Shown here piece after piece: positions 1 to 8,152 of a stretch of 16,567 nt of DNA (position 1 is the stretch's first letter; the number at the start of each line of letters is the position of its first letter). The stretch comes from Acidobacteriota bacterium (GTDB lineage Bacteria; Acidobacteriota; Terriglobia; Terriglobales; Acidobacteriaceae). The notes under the pieces were generated by a model. It worked only from the letters and a program-made list of their open reading frames with translations. It was not told where the DNA came from and did no database searches. The stretch is taken from contig JAJZIF010000031.1 in assembly GCA_021810735.1 (NCBI GenBank), positions 1 through 16,567 on the forward strand, read 5' to 3'. The translations under genes were made by a program, and so were the position numbers.

Positions 1-66
1 TGGCACTCGCTGCTCCAACGAAACATAGCTGAACATCCCATCCTGAACCCGCTCGTCTCCACGCAT
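1..66 (-). CDS. Transposase N-terminus, IS5/IS1182-like (partial, cut by window edge)
   Basis: Reading leftward from an ATG at 66-64 gives 22 codons with no stop. They begin MRGDE and continue GMFSYVSLEQRVP. This resembles the start of DDE transposases of the IS5/IS1182 group, where an early (M/L)FSYxxLExRVP segment precedes a conserved HPLR motif that would lie just beyond the edge. A purine-rich AAGGGG stretch lies just upstream on the minus strand, rather close to the ATG. The catalytic DDE residues are outside the window, so whether the copy is intact cannot be judged. It reads away from the neighbouring hydrolase remnant. Confidence 0.6.
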   Translation of the reverse strand, partial: MRGDERVQDGMFSYVSLEQRVP

Positions 67-123
67 ACCCCTTAGACGAACAAACCCTGTGCAACGCCGC
101 AGACAGACTACCTATTTCAACAA
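1..123 (-). mobile_element. Terminal part of an insertion sequence (IS5/IS1182-like), running off the left edge
   Basis: On the minus strand a transposase-like reading frame starts at 66 and runs off the window. Between that start and about position 123 lies a non-coding leader ending in the plus-strand string TATTTCAACA (114-123), which resembles IS ends of this general type. Recognisable hydrolase coding sequence resumes immediately to the right. The exact boundary is inferred from where that homology begins; no target-site duplication or partner inverted repeat can be seen because the other end is outside the window. Family assignment rests on recalled N-terminal transposase patterns. Confidence 0.55.
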
Positions 124-584
124 GTTCCTAAAGCAAATGCATATCTGTTTGCAACCTCTGCTTCAGTTGGCGATCCACGATTGGCTGCGCAGCTCAAGGA
201 GTTCTTTGCGCTGGAACACGTGACGTTTTGTGTCATCCATTTCAACAACGGCATGCACGGATGGGGCTATACGGAAGCCGAATTCAAGCAAGCCTTTCCG
301 ATTTTTATTCAGGACTTGCGCAGGTATGCCCCAGGGGCAAAGCTGATCTGGGCAAATGTGACACCCGTGAAAAAGACGATCCGGCATGGACCAGCAATGC
401 CCGCGTGAATGCACGCAATGCGATTACCGCAGCGATTGTGGCGCAGAAGCACATTCCTCTGGATGATATGCACGCGCTCATCCTGCAGCACCCGGATATG
501 TATTCAGACAACATCCATCCCAATAAACAGGCCAGCCTCTTACAGGCCCAACAGGTTGCTAGAGGTATTGAGAAGCTGGTTTAA
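124..584 (+). pseudogene. SGNH/GDSL-type hydrolase, 3' part only, IS-truncated and frameshifted
   Basis: Two overlapping frames together give one protein C-terminus. The first (about 124 to 374) holds NAYLFATSASVGD, then VIHFNNGMHGWGY, which looks like SGNH block III (Asn-containing oxyanion motif), and ends in WANVTPVKK. The second continues DDPAW, then NARNAI, then a DNIHPN segment resembling block V with the catalytic Asp-x-x-His. The switch falls at the A-run 370-374: one more A would restore a single frame (VKK-DDPAW), so a one-base deletion, or a sequencing error, is likely. Block I with the catalytic Ser (GDS) is absent; the 5' part is missing where the insertion sequence abuts. Such esterases often deacetylate glycans, which would fit the neighbourhood, but substrate cannot be read from the sequence. 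It ends 42 bp before the CRTAC1-family gene and was probably the first gene of that operon. Confidence 0.7.
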
Positions 585-626
585 TGTGCTGATTGGTTGC
601 TGGCTTTTATCCGGGTTGGGAATTCT

Positions 627-2366
627 ATGAAGGAAACGTGGGCCACATGCTCGCAACAAACACCCACCTTCTGGGAATGCATCGGTTCATTGCCGCACAG
701 ACGCCTGCTGCTGTTTCTACTAATAGTTCCGGGATTTTCGTTGCTTGCGCAGCAGAGACCCGATGCATCCTCGCAGATCCGCTTTGAAAATCGTCAGCCG
801 GGTTCCGGCGTTCATTTCATTCTGAAGAACGGCACTACCGCCGACAAACCGATCATCGACAGTATCCCTGGAGGTGTAGCTCTATTCGACTACGATAACG
901 ATGGGTATCTGGACATATTTCTCACCAATGGCGCGACGATTCCAGGGTTGAGCAAGGAAAATCCCAGCTTCTACAACCGGCTGTACCACAACAACCATGA
1001 CGGGACTTTTACGGATGTTACGGATCGCGCGGGCTTGCAAGGCGAGGGTTACAGCATGGGAGTTGCGGTGGCAGATTATGATAACGACGGTTGGCCGGAC
1101 ATTTATGTCACAGGAGTGAACCGAAACATTCTGTACCACAACAACCACAATGGGACCTTCACGGATGTGACTTCGCACGCAGGCGTCGCGGGGGAGGACG
1201 CCCATGGCAAGAAATTGTTATCCGTTTCTGCCGCTTGGGTTGACTACGACAATGACGGGCGTCTCGATCTGTTCGTCACCAACTACGTGGATTGGACCCC
1301 GCTAAACTCGCGCGTTTGTGGCGCACTGGGCAAGCGCCTTTCTTGTCCGCCATCGCTTTATAGCGGTGAGCCAAATATTCTGTATCACAACAATGGTGAT
1401 GGGACGTTCACGGATGTGTCCACCAAACTAGGGATATCGCAGCAAGTGGGGAAGGGCATGGGGGTGGCGATCGCCGACTACAATGGCGACGGGTGGATGG
1501 ATATTTTCGTGGCCAATGACAACGAGCGTAATTTCCTTTTCCGGAACCGGAAGGGGAAACGGTTTGATGAGGTTGGGGTAGAGTCCGCTGTGGCTTTCAC
1601 GCAGGATGGCGTTCCGGTCTCAAGCATGGGCGTGGATTTTCGCGACTGGAACAACAACGGACGCCCCGACATTTTTGTGACCGATCTGGGAGGGGAAACA
1701 TTTCAGCTCTATGACAATCAGGGAGATGGATTGTTTAATCCCGATACGTACGCAGCCAAAATGGGCTTCGCCACATTCAAGAAGAGTGGATGGGGGAATG
1801 GAATTTACGACTTCGACAACGACGGTTACAAAGACCTGTTCAGTGCAAATTCCCATGTCAGCGAGAACGCCAGTATCGATCCGCAGCAGCACTATCGCCA
1901 GTCCAACTCGGTCTTCAAGAACCAAAGAGATGGAACCTTTAAGGATGTCAGTGCGCGGGCTGGCGCGGCAATGAGGCTACGCGCAGCGCACCGCGGTAGC
2001 GCCTTCGGCGATCTCAATAATGACGGCCGCATCGACGTAGTCGTTTCAGCAATCGGCAGTCCCGCAGAACTGCTCTACAACACTTCCACCGGGAACAACC
2101 ACTGGATATTGATTGAAACCATCGGCGTGAAGAGCAATCGCGACGGGATAGGAACGCAGATCAGGGTCACTGGGCAGTCGGGGCTGAAACAATACAACGA
2201 GGTAACGACAGCCGGAAGTTATGCAAGCTCCTCGGACAAGCGGGTGCATTTCGGTCTGGGGCACGACAAGGTGATCAAGGAGATAGAGTTGAAGTGGCCG
2301 AGCGGCACAGTACAGAGGCTGCACGATGTAAAGGCAGATCAGATACTGAAAATAACCGAGGAGTGA
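627..2366 (+). CDS. CRTAC1-family secreted protein: FG-GAP/VCBS beta-propeller with ASPIC/UnbV C-terminus (copy A)
   Basis: Predicted exported protein of 579 residues. A hydrophobic signal segment (RRLLLFLLIVPGFSLLAQQ, about 25-43) follows an unusually long N-terminal stretch. Seven calcium-loop motifs of the form DxDNDGxxD occur at about residues 88, 150, 206, 284, 340, 395 and 462, each followed by an I/L-F/Y-V strand and several preceded by LYHNN..GTFTDV. This is the pattern of an integrin-alpha-like seven-bladed propeller. The fifth loop is altered (DWNNNGRPD). Residues about 503-565 match the ASPIC/UnbV domain: NRDGIG, then GSYASSSD, RVHFGLG and WPSG. The family is generally taken to be an extracytoplasmic binding or adhesion module; no enzyme activity is assigned. 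The start is uncertain: ATG 627 is used here, but TTG 597 (longer) or TTG 690 (giving a compact signal peptide starting PHRRLLLF) are possible. It is followed after 3 bp by a TPR gene. Confidence 0.88.
   Translation: MKETWATCSQQTPTFWECIGSLPHRRLLLFLLIVPGFSLLAQQRPDASSQIRFENRQPGSGVHFILKNGTTADKPIIDSIPGGVALFDYDNDGYLDIFLTNGATIPGLSKENPSFYNRLYHNNHDGTFTDVTDRAGLQGEGYSMGVAVADYDNDGWPDIYVTGVNRNILYHNNHNGTFTDVTSHAGVAGEDAHGKKLLSVSAAWVDYDNDGRLDLFVTNYVDWTPLNSRVCGALGKRLSCPPSLYSGEPNILYHNNGDGTFTDVSTKLGISQQVGKGMGVAIADYNGDGWMDIFVANDNERNFLFRNRKGKRFDEVGVESAVAFTQDGVPVSSMGVDFRDWNNNGRPDIFVTDLGGETFQLYDNQGDGLFNPDTYAAKMGFATFKKSGWGNGIYDFDNDGYKDLFSANSHVSENASIDPQQHYRQSNSVFKNQRDGTFKDVSARAGAAMRLRAAHRGSAFGDLNNDGRIDVVVSAIGSPAELLYNTSTGNNHWILIETIGVKSNRDGIGTQIRVTGQSGLKQYNEVTTAGSYASSSDKRVHFGLGHDKVIKEIELKWPSGTVQRLHDVKADQILKITEE
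981..1419 (+). repeat. Near-identical 40-bp direct repeats encoding propeller blade edges
   Basis: Three stretches inside the CRTAC1-family gene share DNA as well as protein: 981-1020, 1131-1170 and 1380-1419. The first two match at 34 of 40 bases by my count, the second and third at 32 of 40. Each encodes LYHNN followed by a GTFTDV segment. Similarity at third codon positions points to fairly recent blade duplication or gene conversion rather than protein-level constraint alone. Confidence 0.6.
2358..2363 (+). promoter_or_regulatory. Shine-Dalgarno GAGGAG inside the end of the upstream gene
   Basis: GAGGAG at 2358-2363 encodes the last two Glu codons of the CRTAC1-family protein. It sits 6 bases before the ATG of the TPR gene at 2370. 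This supports that start and suggests translational coupling of the pair. Confidence 0.7.
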
Positions 2367-2369
2367 ACG

Positions 2370-3443
2370 ATGAGGGCGGAGATGCGGTACTTATGCACCA
2401 CGGTGCTTGTCTCTCTCACGGCGCCAACGGCCGCGCTTTCGGCTTCCTGCTCTGGAGTTGCGCCTCAATTGCAACTAGCTGCAAAAGATCTTGCGCGGAA
2501 CAGAGTGAGTGCGGCGGCGGCACGAGTCATGCCACTAGAAGCTTCGAATTCCAGATGTCCGGATGTGCTGCTGGCGCGAGCGCGCATTGAGGCTGCGCAA
2601 GGAGAAGTGAACGAAGCACAAACCGCTTTTTCGCAGTACATCCAGCTTAAACCGGACGATTCCAGAGGCTACGCATACTTTGCGAGGTTCTTGATAGACC
2701 AGGAACAATATCAGCAGGCTGACGAGCTATCGGCAATCGCAATGCAGAAGAATGCCGAGGATCCTGCAGCACTTGCTGTTCGCGGACAGATTCTTGACAT
2801 GAAGGGCCAATCCCAGCAGGGCTTGGAATTGCTGGAGAAGTCCTGCCGTATAAACCCCGAGAATGCCGATGCGCAGTTTCAGGCGGGTGCAATCGACGAC
2901 CGCGCGAAGCTGCATGCGGAAGCGGTCAAGCATTTCGAGAAAGTTGTTGCCCTCGACCCGGCAAATCCATCCGGATGGGACTACCTTGCCTTGAACCTGG
3001 AGCCGCTGGGTAAGATCGAAGCGGCCGAGACTGCATATAGGAAAGGATTGGCAGCCAATCAGGAGGCTCAAGACGAACCCGATTTCGATGCTTTTCTTGA
3101 TTACAACTATGGAGTGTTTCTCGAGAAGCGAAATCAACTGGCCGACAGCATGGCACACCTGAACCGGGCCGTTAAGCTGGTTCCGCAGGTGCGCGATACA
3201 TGGTATGAACGCGCGAAGGTGAATCTTCAGATGCACCACTATCGGGCTGCGAGGCGCGACGCCGAGAAAGCGGACAGCCTGCCGGAGCGCACCGGAGGGG
3301 TCATCAATTTGCAGGTATACGCATTGCTCGAGCAGATATACAGGCGCCTTGGAGAGACCGCGCTGGCGGACAAGTACGCCGGGTTGAGCCGAGCCACACC
3401 TCCTCCCGTGCGCAAAGAGTATGGGATGCAAACGCCACAATGA
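2370..3443 (+). CDS. Exported tetratricopeptide-repeat protein (copy A)
   Basis: A 357-residue protein. An N-terminal signal peptide (YLCTTVLVSLTAPTAALSA, about 7-25) points to the periplasm. From about residue 62 to 340 the sequence is a run of roughly seven TPR-like helix pairs, with recurrent A/G-x-x-A spacing and repeat ends such as LKPDD, INPENA and LDPANP. No catalytic domain is visible. TPR arrays act as protein-protein scaffolds; the partner here is unknown, but the 3-bp spacing and coupled ribosome site make the preceding CRTAC1-family protein the obvious candidate. The start ATG has a good GAGGAG site; a second ATG four codons later is less well placed. Only 49 bp separate its stop from the stop of the convergent gene on the other strand, and no clear hairpin terminator is visible there. 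Confidence 0.88.
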   Translation: MRAEMRYLCTTVLVSLTAPTAALSASCSGVAPQLQLAAKDLARNRVSAAAARVMPLEASNSRCPDVLLARARIEAAQGEVNEAQTAFSQYIQLKPDDSRGYAYFARFLIDQEQYQQADELSAIAMQKNAEDPAALAVRGQILDMKGQSQQGLELLEKSCRINPENADAQFQAGAIDDRAKLHAEAVKHFEKVVALDPANPSGWDYLALNLEPLGKIEAAETAYRKGLAANQEAQDEPDFDAFLDYNYGVFLEKRNQLADSMAHLNRAVKLVPQVRDTWYERAKVNLQMHHYRAARRDAEKADSLPERTGGVINLQVYALLEQIYRRLGETALADKYAGLSRATPPPVRKEYGMQTPQ

Positions 3444-3492
3444 AAGCGCGGAAGATTTTTCTTGTATGCACCCGCAGGTAGCGGAGTGGGGG

Positions 3493-5292
3493 CTATGGAT
3501 TGGGGCGGGTAAAAGGCTGTTTGCGAATGATGCCTTTACCTTGCTGGATCGTCACGATTTGCCCGGCAGCAATCCCAGGGAAGCTCTCTATCCTGCCGTC
3601 CGGCCAACGGACCGAAACGTTTGTGGCAGTTGCCTTCCCCAGTCCAAAGTGCAGCCGGAAATCGTTCTGGGACATAAAGGAGCCGCCGCTGCGGACCTCG
3701 TCGATCTGCGTGTGTGCATCGGACCCCACAGTGATGCGGGCACCAATGGCGTCGCTACCTGTGGACGTTACGGCGCGGATCAATATGGAGTGGCCCAGCG
3801 GAGGGGCGACATTCTTGAGCAAGGAAGGAGGTTCTCCCATGTTCACGATGACGATTTCCTGTTGACCATCATTGTCCAGGTCGCCGATGGCCAGTCCGCG
3901 TGAAGAGTGCGTTGCGCAAATACCTGGGCCAGCGAGTGCGGACATGTCAAAGAACTGTCCATCCCTGCGGTTCCAGAACAGTTGGCGCGGCTGGAGGAAT
4001 GTCTCGCCGGTGTGTCCATTGTCCACTTCCGGATAGACATGGCCAGATGCAAAGATCAGATCGCTCCAGCCATCATTGTCGAAGTCCAGCGCTGCGGTTC
4101 CCCAGCCCACATACTTTGCCGTAACGGCGAGACCGCTGTCGGTGGTCGCGTCGGCAAAATCATTCTTTCCCTCGTTGAGATAGAAGGTCGGTGTATCGTC
4201 GGCAAAATTTGTCTTGAAGATATCGAGCAGCCCGTGATGTCTGAAATCTGCAGTCGCGACGCCCATGCCGGCCTGTTCTCTGCCATCTTCGTTGTAGGCC
4301 ACTCCGGACTGCACACCAATTTCTTCAAAGGACTTTCCGCCCAGGTTATGGAAGTAGAGGCTCGCGGTGGAGTCGCACGCCACGTAAATGTCAGGCCAGC
4401 CATCATTATCGAAGTCTCCAATCAACGGAGTAAAGCAGTAGTACAGTTTGGGCGTTGTGATATGGATTTTGTTGGAGACGTCCGTGAAATGCCCGTGGCC
4501 ATCATTTTGATAGAGAGAGATGGTTTCCCCGGGTAACCCTCGCGGCCCGCATAGCACGGGTACGCCCTTCCATTGACATTCAGATTTCTCGCCAGGATGA
4601 GGTGTCTGTGCGGGATTGAAATCGACATAGTGGGCCACAACAAGATCCAGGAAGCCATCGCGGTTGAAGTCAAAAAACGCACAACCGGTGCTCCAACGTG
4701 GCGGGCTAGCCAGGCCACGCGACCGGGTCTCATCCTTGAAAGTTCCGTTGCCCTGGTTGCGATAGAGAACATTCTGTCCCCATTGCGTTACAAACAAATC
4801 TGTATTGCCGTCATTGTCTATGTCGCCCGCACACGCACCCTGCCCCCACCCACCTGTATGTGTCAGCCCTGCTTTTTCGGTCACGTCTTCAAACTTCAAA
4901 CCGCCAAGGTTGCGATATAGGAAGAACTGTGCCGGTTCGATCTTGCTGCCGTGGAATTGGCCGCCATTCACCAGAAAAATGTCGGGCAGTCCGTCATTAT
5001 CGTAGTCGAAGATTACGACGCCGGTCCCAGTGGATTCAACAATATATTGCTTGTCGTGGTTAGCTCCGGAAACCTCTACTCCGGTCAATCCAGCCGCTTT
5101 CGCGAGGTCCTGATAGCGCACCACAGGCGGCTTGATTCCGGCAGGCAGCGGTTTGGGCGGGACCACCGCACCGCTGCCGGTGGCGACACCCATTTGACCG
5201 GAACAATTGAAAGTCGAACACAGCAGGAGGAAGGGCGCTAAAGCCACGCTAGTGCGGGCACAACGTGAGAGAGGACGGAAATATCCCATCAT
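3493..5292 (-). CDS. CRTAC1-family secreted protein: FG-GAP/VCBS beta-propeller with ASPIC/UnbV C-terminus (copy B)
   Basis: A 599-residue relative of the gene at 627-2366, on the opposite strand. The signal segment is about residues 14-30 (SVALAPFLLLCSTFNCSG); Cys25 and Cys30 are present but neither is in a canonical lipobox, so lipidation is uncertain. Seven loop motifs occur at about residues 96 (DYDNDGLPD), 157, 208, 293, 349, 403 and 471. As in copy A, the fifth is degenerate: DFRHHGLLD lacks the acidic loop residues, so that blade may not bind calcium. The ASPIC/UnbV domain spans about 513-566 (SDAIGARITV, GGSFMSQND, RLHFGLG, RWPDG). The two adjacent Met codons at the start are weakly supported by upstream purines. 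It diverges from the large TPR gene across a 175-bp spacer. Function is inferred only as extracytoplasmic binding. Confidence 0.88.
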   Translation of the reverse strand: MMGYFRPLSRCARTSVALAPFLLLCSTFNCSGQMGVATGSGAVVPPKPLPAGIKPPVVRYQDLAKAAGLTGVEVSGANHDKQYIVESTGTGVVIFDYDNDGLPDIFLVNGGQFHGSKIEPAQFFLYRNLGGLKFEDVTEKAGLTHTGGWGQGACAGDIDNDGNTDLFVTQWGQNVLYRNQGNGTFKDETRSRGLASPPRWSTGCAFFDFNRDGFLDLVVAHYVDFNPAQTPHPGEKSECQWKGVPVLCGPRGLPGETISLYQNDGHGHFTDVSNKIHITTPKLYYCFTPLIGDFDNDGWPDIYVACDSTASLYFHNLGGKSFEEIGVQSGVAYNEDGREQAGMGVATADFRHHGLLDIFKTNFADDTPTFYLNEGKNDFADATTDSGLAVTAKYVGWGTAALDFDNDGWSDLIFASGHVYPEVDNGHTGETFLQPRQLFWNRRDGQFFDMSALAGPGICATHSSRGLAIGDLDNDGQQEIVIVNMGEPPSLLKNVAPPLGHSILIRAVTSTGSDAIGARITVGSDAHTQIDEVRSGGSFMSQNDFRLHFGLGKATATNVSVRWPDGRIESFPGIAAGQIVTIQQGKGIIRKQPFTRPNP

Positions 5293-5408
5293 TTAGAAGA
5301 CAAAGGTCATGTGGCAATACGGAATGTCGTTGAAATTACAGGCCGAATCCTTCGCCGCGTAAATTCCTCGGAGAGGCATGAAAACGCCGCTAATTCCAGA
5401 CGAAAGCG

Positions 5409-5422
5409 AACGATGTATCGTT
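5409..5422. promoter_or_regulatory. Perfect 6-2-6 palindrome, candidate operator
   Basis: AACGAT-GT-ATCGTT is a perfect inverted repeat in the spacer between two divergent genes. Its right half overlaps the first two bases of the proposed -35 box (5421-5426). A dimeric repressor bound here would be expected to block that promoter. The regulator is unknown, and I saw no second copy upstream of the other genes. Confidence 0.4.
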
Positions 5423-5449
5423 GCCGATAAGGACATCTGGCCGTATTAT
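5421..5449 (+). promoter_or_regulatory. Sigma70-like promoter for the large TPR gene
   Basis: TTGCCG (5421-5426) and TATTAT (5444-5449) are separated by exactly 17 bases. They match the -35 and -10 consensus at 4/6 and 5/6 positions. Transcription would begin near 5456, giving a very short leader before the GTG at 5468 or about 39 bases before the ATG at 5495. Prediction from consensus only. Confidence 0.45.
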
Positions 5450-5467
5450 ACAAACTCGTGAGATGGA

Positions 5468-8152
5468 GTGCATGAGATTGAAACGAGATATTGCATGCCA
5501 ATAACCCTGCGCACGGTGAGGTTTGGACCTGTCCCCGTTTTGCCGATACCGGAAAGCTGGGCACACGGGAGCTCGAAAAGATTCGCTCAGGCATGTAAGT
5601 ATCGCTTTTCAAAAGTTCCGTGGATTCTCATTCTGGCAGTGTTGGTGACTGCGCCGAGCACGGCCCCGGCGCAAAATCAAACAGCCTGCAAAGGTCCGGC
5701 GGCTATCGAGCAAGCAATCTCTTCGCAACCGTCTGCAGGCGCGTATGACGCACTCGGTGCATATTTTGGCAAGCGCAACCAGTTCTCCTGCGCGACGGCG
5801 GCTTTTGAATCTGCACTGCGCCTGGAACCGAACTCATGGGAAAGTCATTACGATCTGGGCATTACATTGTTGACGAAAGGCTATGCCGAACGAGCTCTGG
5901 ACCAATTGAAGGCCGGGGCGCAGTTGAAGCCCGACAGCGCGCAAACCCACCTCGCGCTTGGGATGGCGCTAAGTCAGTTGCACCGAAGAGAAGCCGCGAT
6001 CCAGGAATTCAAAACCGTACTCACGCTGGATCCGAAATCCATTCCAGCGCTCGACGGGTTGACCAAGACCCTGATTGCTGAAAAAAGATATTCTGCCGCA
6101 ATCAACTACTTACTCGATGCGCCGCCGGATGAAGCTTTGCAACTGAATCTAGCCGTTGCTTACTCCAAGAACAACAACCCGCAACAGGCGATACGGATAT
6201 TGTCGGCGATCGTGAAGGCGAACCCCGCCGATGCTCAGGCCCATTTGAATCTCGGTGTCGTGTACACCCAGGAAAACCAATATGGTGAAGCCGCAAAGGA
6301 GTTTCAGCAGGCGTTGCATCTTGATCCATCCGATGATGTAGCCCGTGTTTCGGATGTGAAAGCTTTAATCATCCTTGCCCAGTTTGCGACCGCACGACCG
6401 CTGATCCAGGAGTATCTCCGCCGTAAGCCGCACAACTTCGATGCGCTCTACCTTTCCGGTGTGGTGGACCGGGGCTTGGGCGATTATGCTGCCGCCGAGC
6501 CGCTGTTACGGCAGGCGGTTGCCCTGAAGCCCAACGACTATGAGGCACGCTACAATTTCGGCTTTGTAGAAGCGAAGATGGGAAAGCCCGCGCAGGCTCG
6601 AGAACAATTGGAACGGGCCCTCCAATTGGAGCCAGGGTCGAGCGCTGCCCGCTTCCAACTGGCTGCTGTACTCCGATCTTTGGGGAAGCAGGACCAGGCG
6701 AAGCAGGAGTTAAACGTATTTCAGCAGCAGAAGCAGCAGACGGTTCGACAAGACGTTGCCGGAGTGAAGGCCAATCAGGCGAATGAAGATCTACAGACGG
6801 GTGATGTGCAGGGGGCCATCGATCTGTACACGGCAGCTATTGCGGAAGATCCTAACAACGCCCGCACCTACTATGATCTAGCACTTGCGCTCGACAGGAG
6901 ACGCGATTACCAGCGAGAGCGAAACGCATTGGAGAAAGCGATCCAACTGGATGCGAACTTTGCGCCGGCGCACAATCAGCTTGGCTTCCTGAATTTGCAG
7001 GCAGGAAAAACAACCGAGGCAGAGACGCAATTTAAGACAGCGATCGCACTGGACCCGCAATACGCAGAAGCGCAAAACAATCTGGGTGTTTTGTACGGGA
7101 AACTTGGCAAAAGCACGGAGGCGGAGCAACTGTTCCGTCAGGCTACGGAAAACAATCCACAATACGCACAGGCATTCGTGAACCTGGGACTGATTCTCGC
7201 CAGCCAAGCGCGTTTCACGGATGCTGAAGAGACGCTCGGCGCCGCGATAAAACTTGATCCGAACAATCCCGCCGCGGTCACAGCGAACGCCATGGTGCTT
7301 ACCCATTTGAAGCGGGACGCGGAAGCCTTGCAAGCTTTTCGCAAAGTATGCGCTCTCGATCCGAAATCGGCAGGCGCGCATTTGAATCTAGGGATCGCAT
7401 TGGCGGACCGCTATGACCTGAATGACGCGCTTGCAGAATTTTCCCAGGCCGCGCGACTGGATCCGCATAGTGCCGCGGCTCACTACAACAAAGGAAGAGT
7501 GCTACTGGATTTGCAGCGCAACCGAGACGCCAGGCCGGAGCTGGAGATGGCGACACAGCTCGATCCCAATCAGGCCGATGCATGGTATCTCTTAGGGTTG
7601 ATTGCAAAGCAGGCTGGAAACGCTGACGAATCCATCCATGACTTTGAACAGGCTGTGGCCCTGAATCCAAACAACGCACAGGCCCATTACATGCTGGGCC
7701 AGGAGATGCAGCACGAAGGCGATTCTGCTGGTGCTATCGCACAATTCCGCAAGGCGATTGAAATCCAGCCGAAATATAGTGAGGCGCTTTACAATCTGGC
7801 TCGGCTTTTGCGGAAGACAGATGCTGCACAAGCGGATAAATATCAGGCCCGCTTCAATAGGTTGCAAGCGCAACAACATATCATGGACCGTGCGCAGACC
7901 CTCGGCAACTTCGCTTTGGCCTCCGCCAATGCACGGGACTGGCCGCAGGCCATTTCGCAGCTGGAGGAAGCACTTAAAGCTTGCGGGAATTGCAACGTTC
8001 TGCCACTGCTACATAAAGATCTGGGCCTCATTTATTGCGAGTCCGGCGACCTGAAGAATGGCCGTGCGGAACTTTTGAAGGCCGAAAGGCTGTCGCCCAA
8101 TGATCCTGAGGTCGTTAAAGCTCTCAAGATAATTAGCAGCCAAAGTGACTGA
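5468..8152 (+). CDS. Large exported tetratricopeptide-repeat protein (copy B)
   Basis: An 894-residue protein built almost wholly of TPRs. About 20 repeats run from residue 90 to the C-terminus with classic ends such as ALxLDP, LGVxY and AxxxF. Residues 51-69 (PWILILAVLV then TAPSTAPAQ) form a hydrophobic signal or anchor with a likely cleavage after AQ. The 50 residues before it are unusually long, so the true start may be the ATG at 5495 or later. A Q/K-rich linker near 411-436 (FQQQKQQ) may split the array into two superhelices. A CGNC pair lies at 839-842, unusual for a TPR array and possibly a disulfide. It has its own promoter and is divergent from CRTAC1 copy B, mirroring the CRTAC1-TPR pair at 627-3443. 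It probably serves as a periplasmic scaffold; the partner is unknown. Confidence 0.88.
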   Translation: MHEIETRYCMPITLRTVRFGPVPVLPIPESWAHGSSKRFAQACKYRFSKVPWILILAVLVTAPSTAPAQNQTACKGPAAIEQAISSQPSAGAYDALGAYFGKRNQFSCATAAFESALRLEPNSWESHYDLGITLLTKGYAERALDQLKAGAQLKPDSAQTHLALGMALSQLHRREAAIQEFKTVLTLDPKSIPALDGLTKTLIAEKRYSAAINYLLDAPPDEALQLNLAVAYSKNNNPQQAIRILSAIVKANPADAQAHLNLGVVYTQENQYGEAAKEFQQALHLDPSDDVARVSDVKALIILAQFATARPLIQEYLRRKPHNFDALYLSGVVDRGLGDYAAAEPLLRQAVALKPNDYEARYNFGFVEAKMGKPAQAREQLERALQLEPGSSAARFQLAAVLRSLGKQDQAKQELNVFQQQKQQTVRQDVAGVKANQANEDLQTGDVQGAIDLYTAAIAEDPNNARTYYDLALALDRRRDYQRERNALEKAIQLDANFAPAHNQLGFLNLQAGKTTEAETQFKTAIALDPQYAEAQNNLGVLYGKLGKSTEAEQLFRQATENNPQYAQAFVNLGLILASQARFTDAEETLGAAIKLDPNNPAAVTANAMVLTHLKRDAEALQAFRKVCALDPKSAGAHLNLGIALADRYDLNDALAEFSQAARLDPHSAAAHYNKGRVLLDLQRNRDARPELEMATQLDPNQADAWYLLGLIAKQAGNADESIHDFEQAVALNPNNAQAHYMLGQEMQHEGDSAGAIAQFRKAIEIQPKYSEALYNLARLLRKTDAAQADKYQARFNRLQAQQHIMDRAQTLGNFALASANARDWPQAISQLEEALKACGNCNVLPLLHKDLGLIYCESGDLKNGRAELLKAERLSPNDPEVVKALKIISSQSD

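Noticed and set aside
2727..3440. Minus-strand open frame of 237 codons
   Set aside because: It lies wholly antisense to the TPR gene, has no recognisable domain, and its composition is that of an opposite-strand shadow.
3907..4536. Plus-strand open frame of 209 codons
   Set aside because: Antisense to CRTAC1 copy B, whose seven calcium-loop motifs and ASPIC/UnbV domain establish the real strand.
5206..5220. Lipobox in CRTAC1 copy B around Cys25/Cys30
   Set aside because: Residues before each Cys (LLLC, TFNC) do not fit the small-residue requirement at -1, so lipoprotein status is not claimed.
5468..8152. Periodic repeats resembling a CRISPR or tandem array
   Set aside because: The periodicity is about 34 codons and arises from TPR protein repeats; the DNA copies are not identical and there are no spacers.
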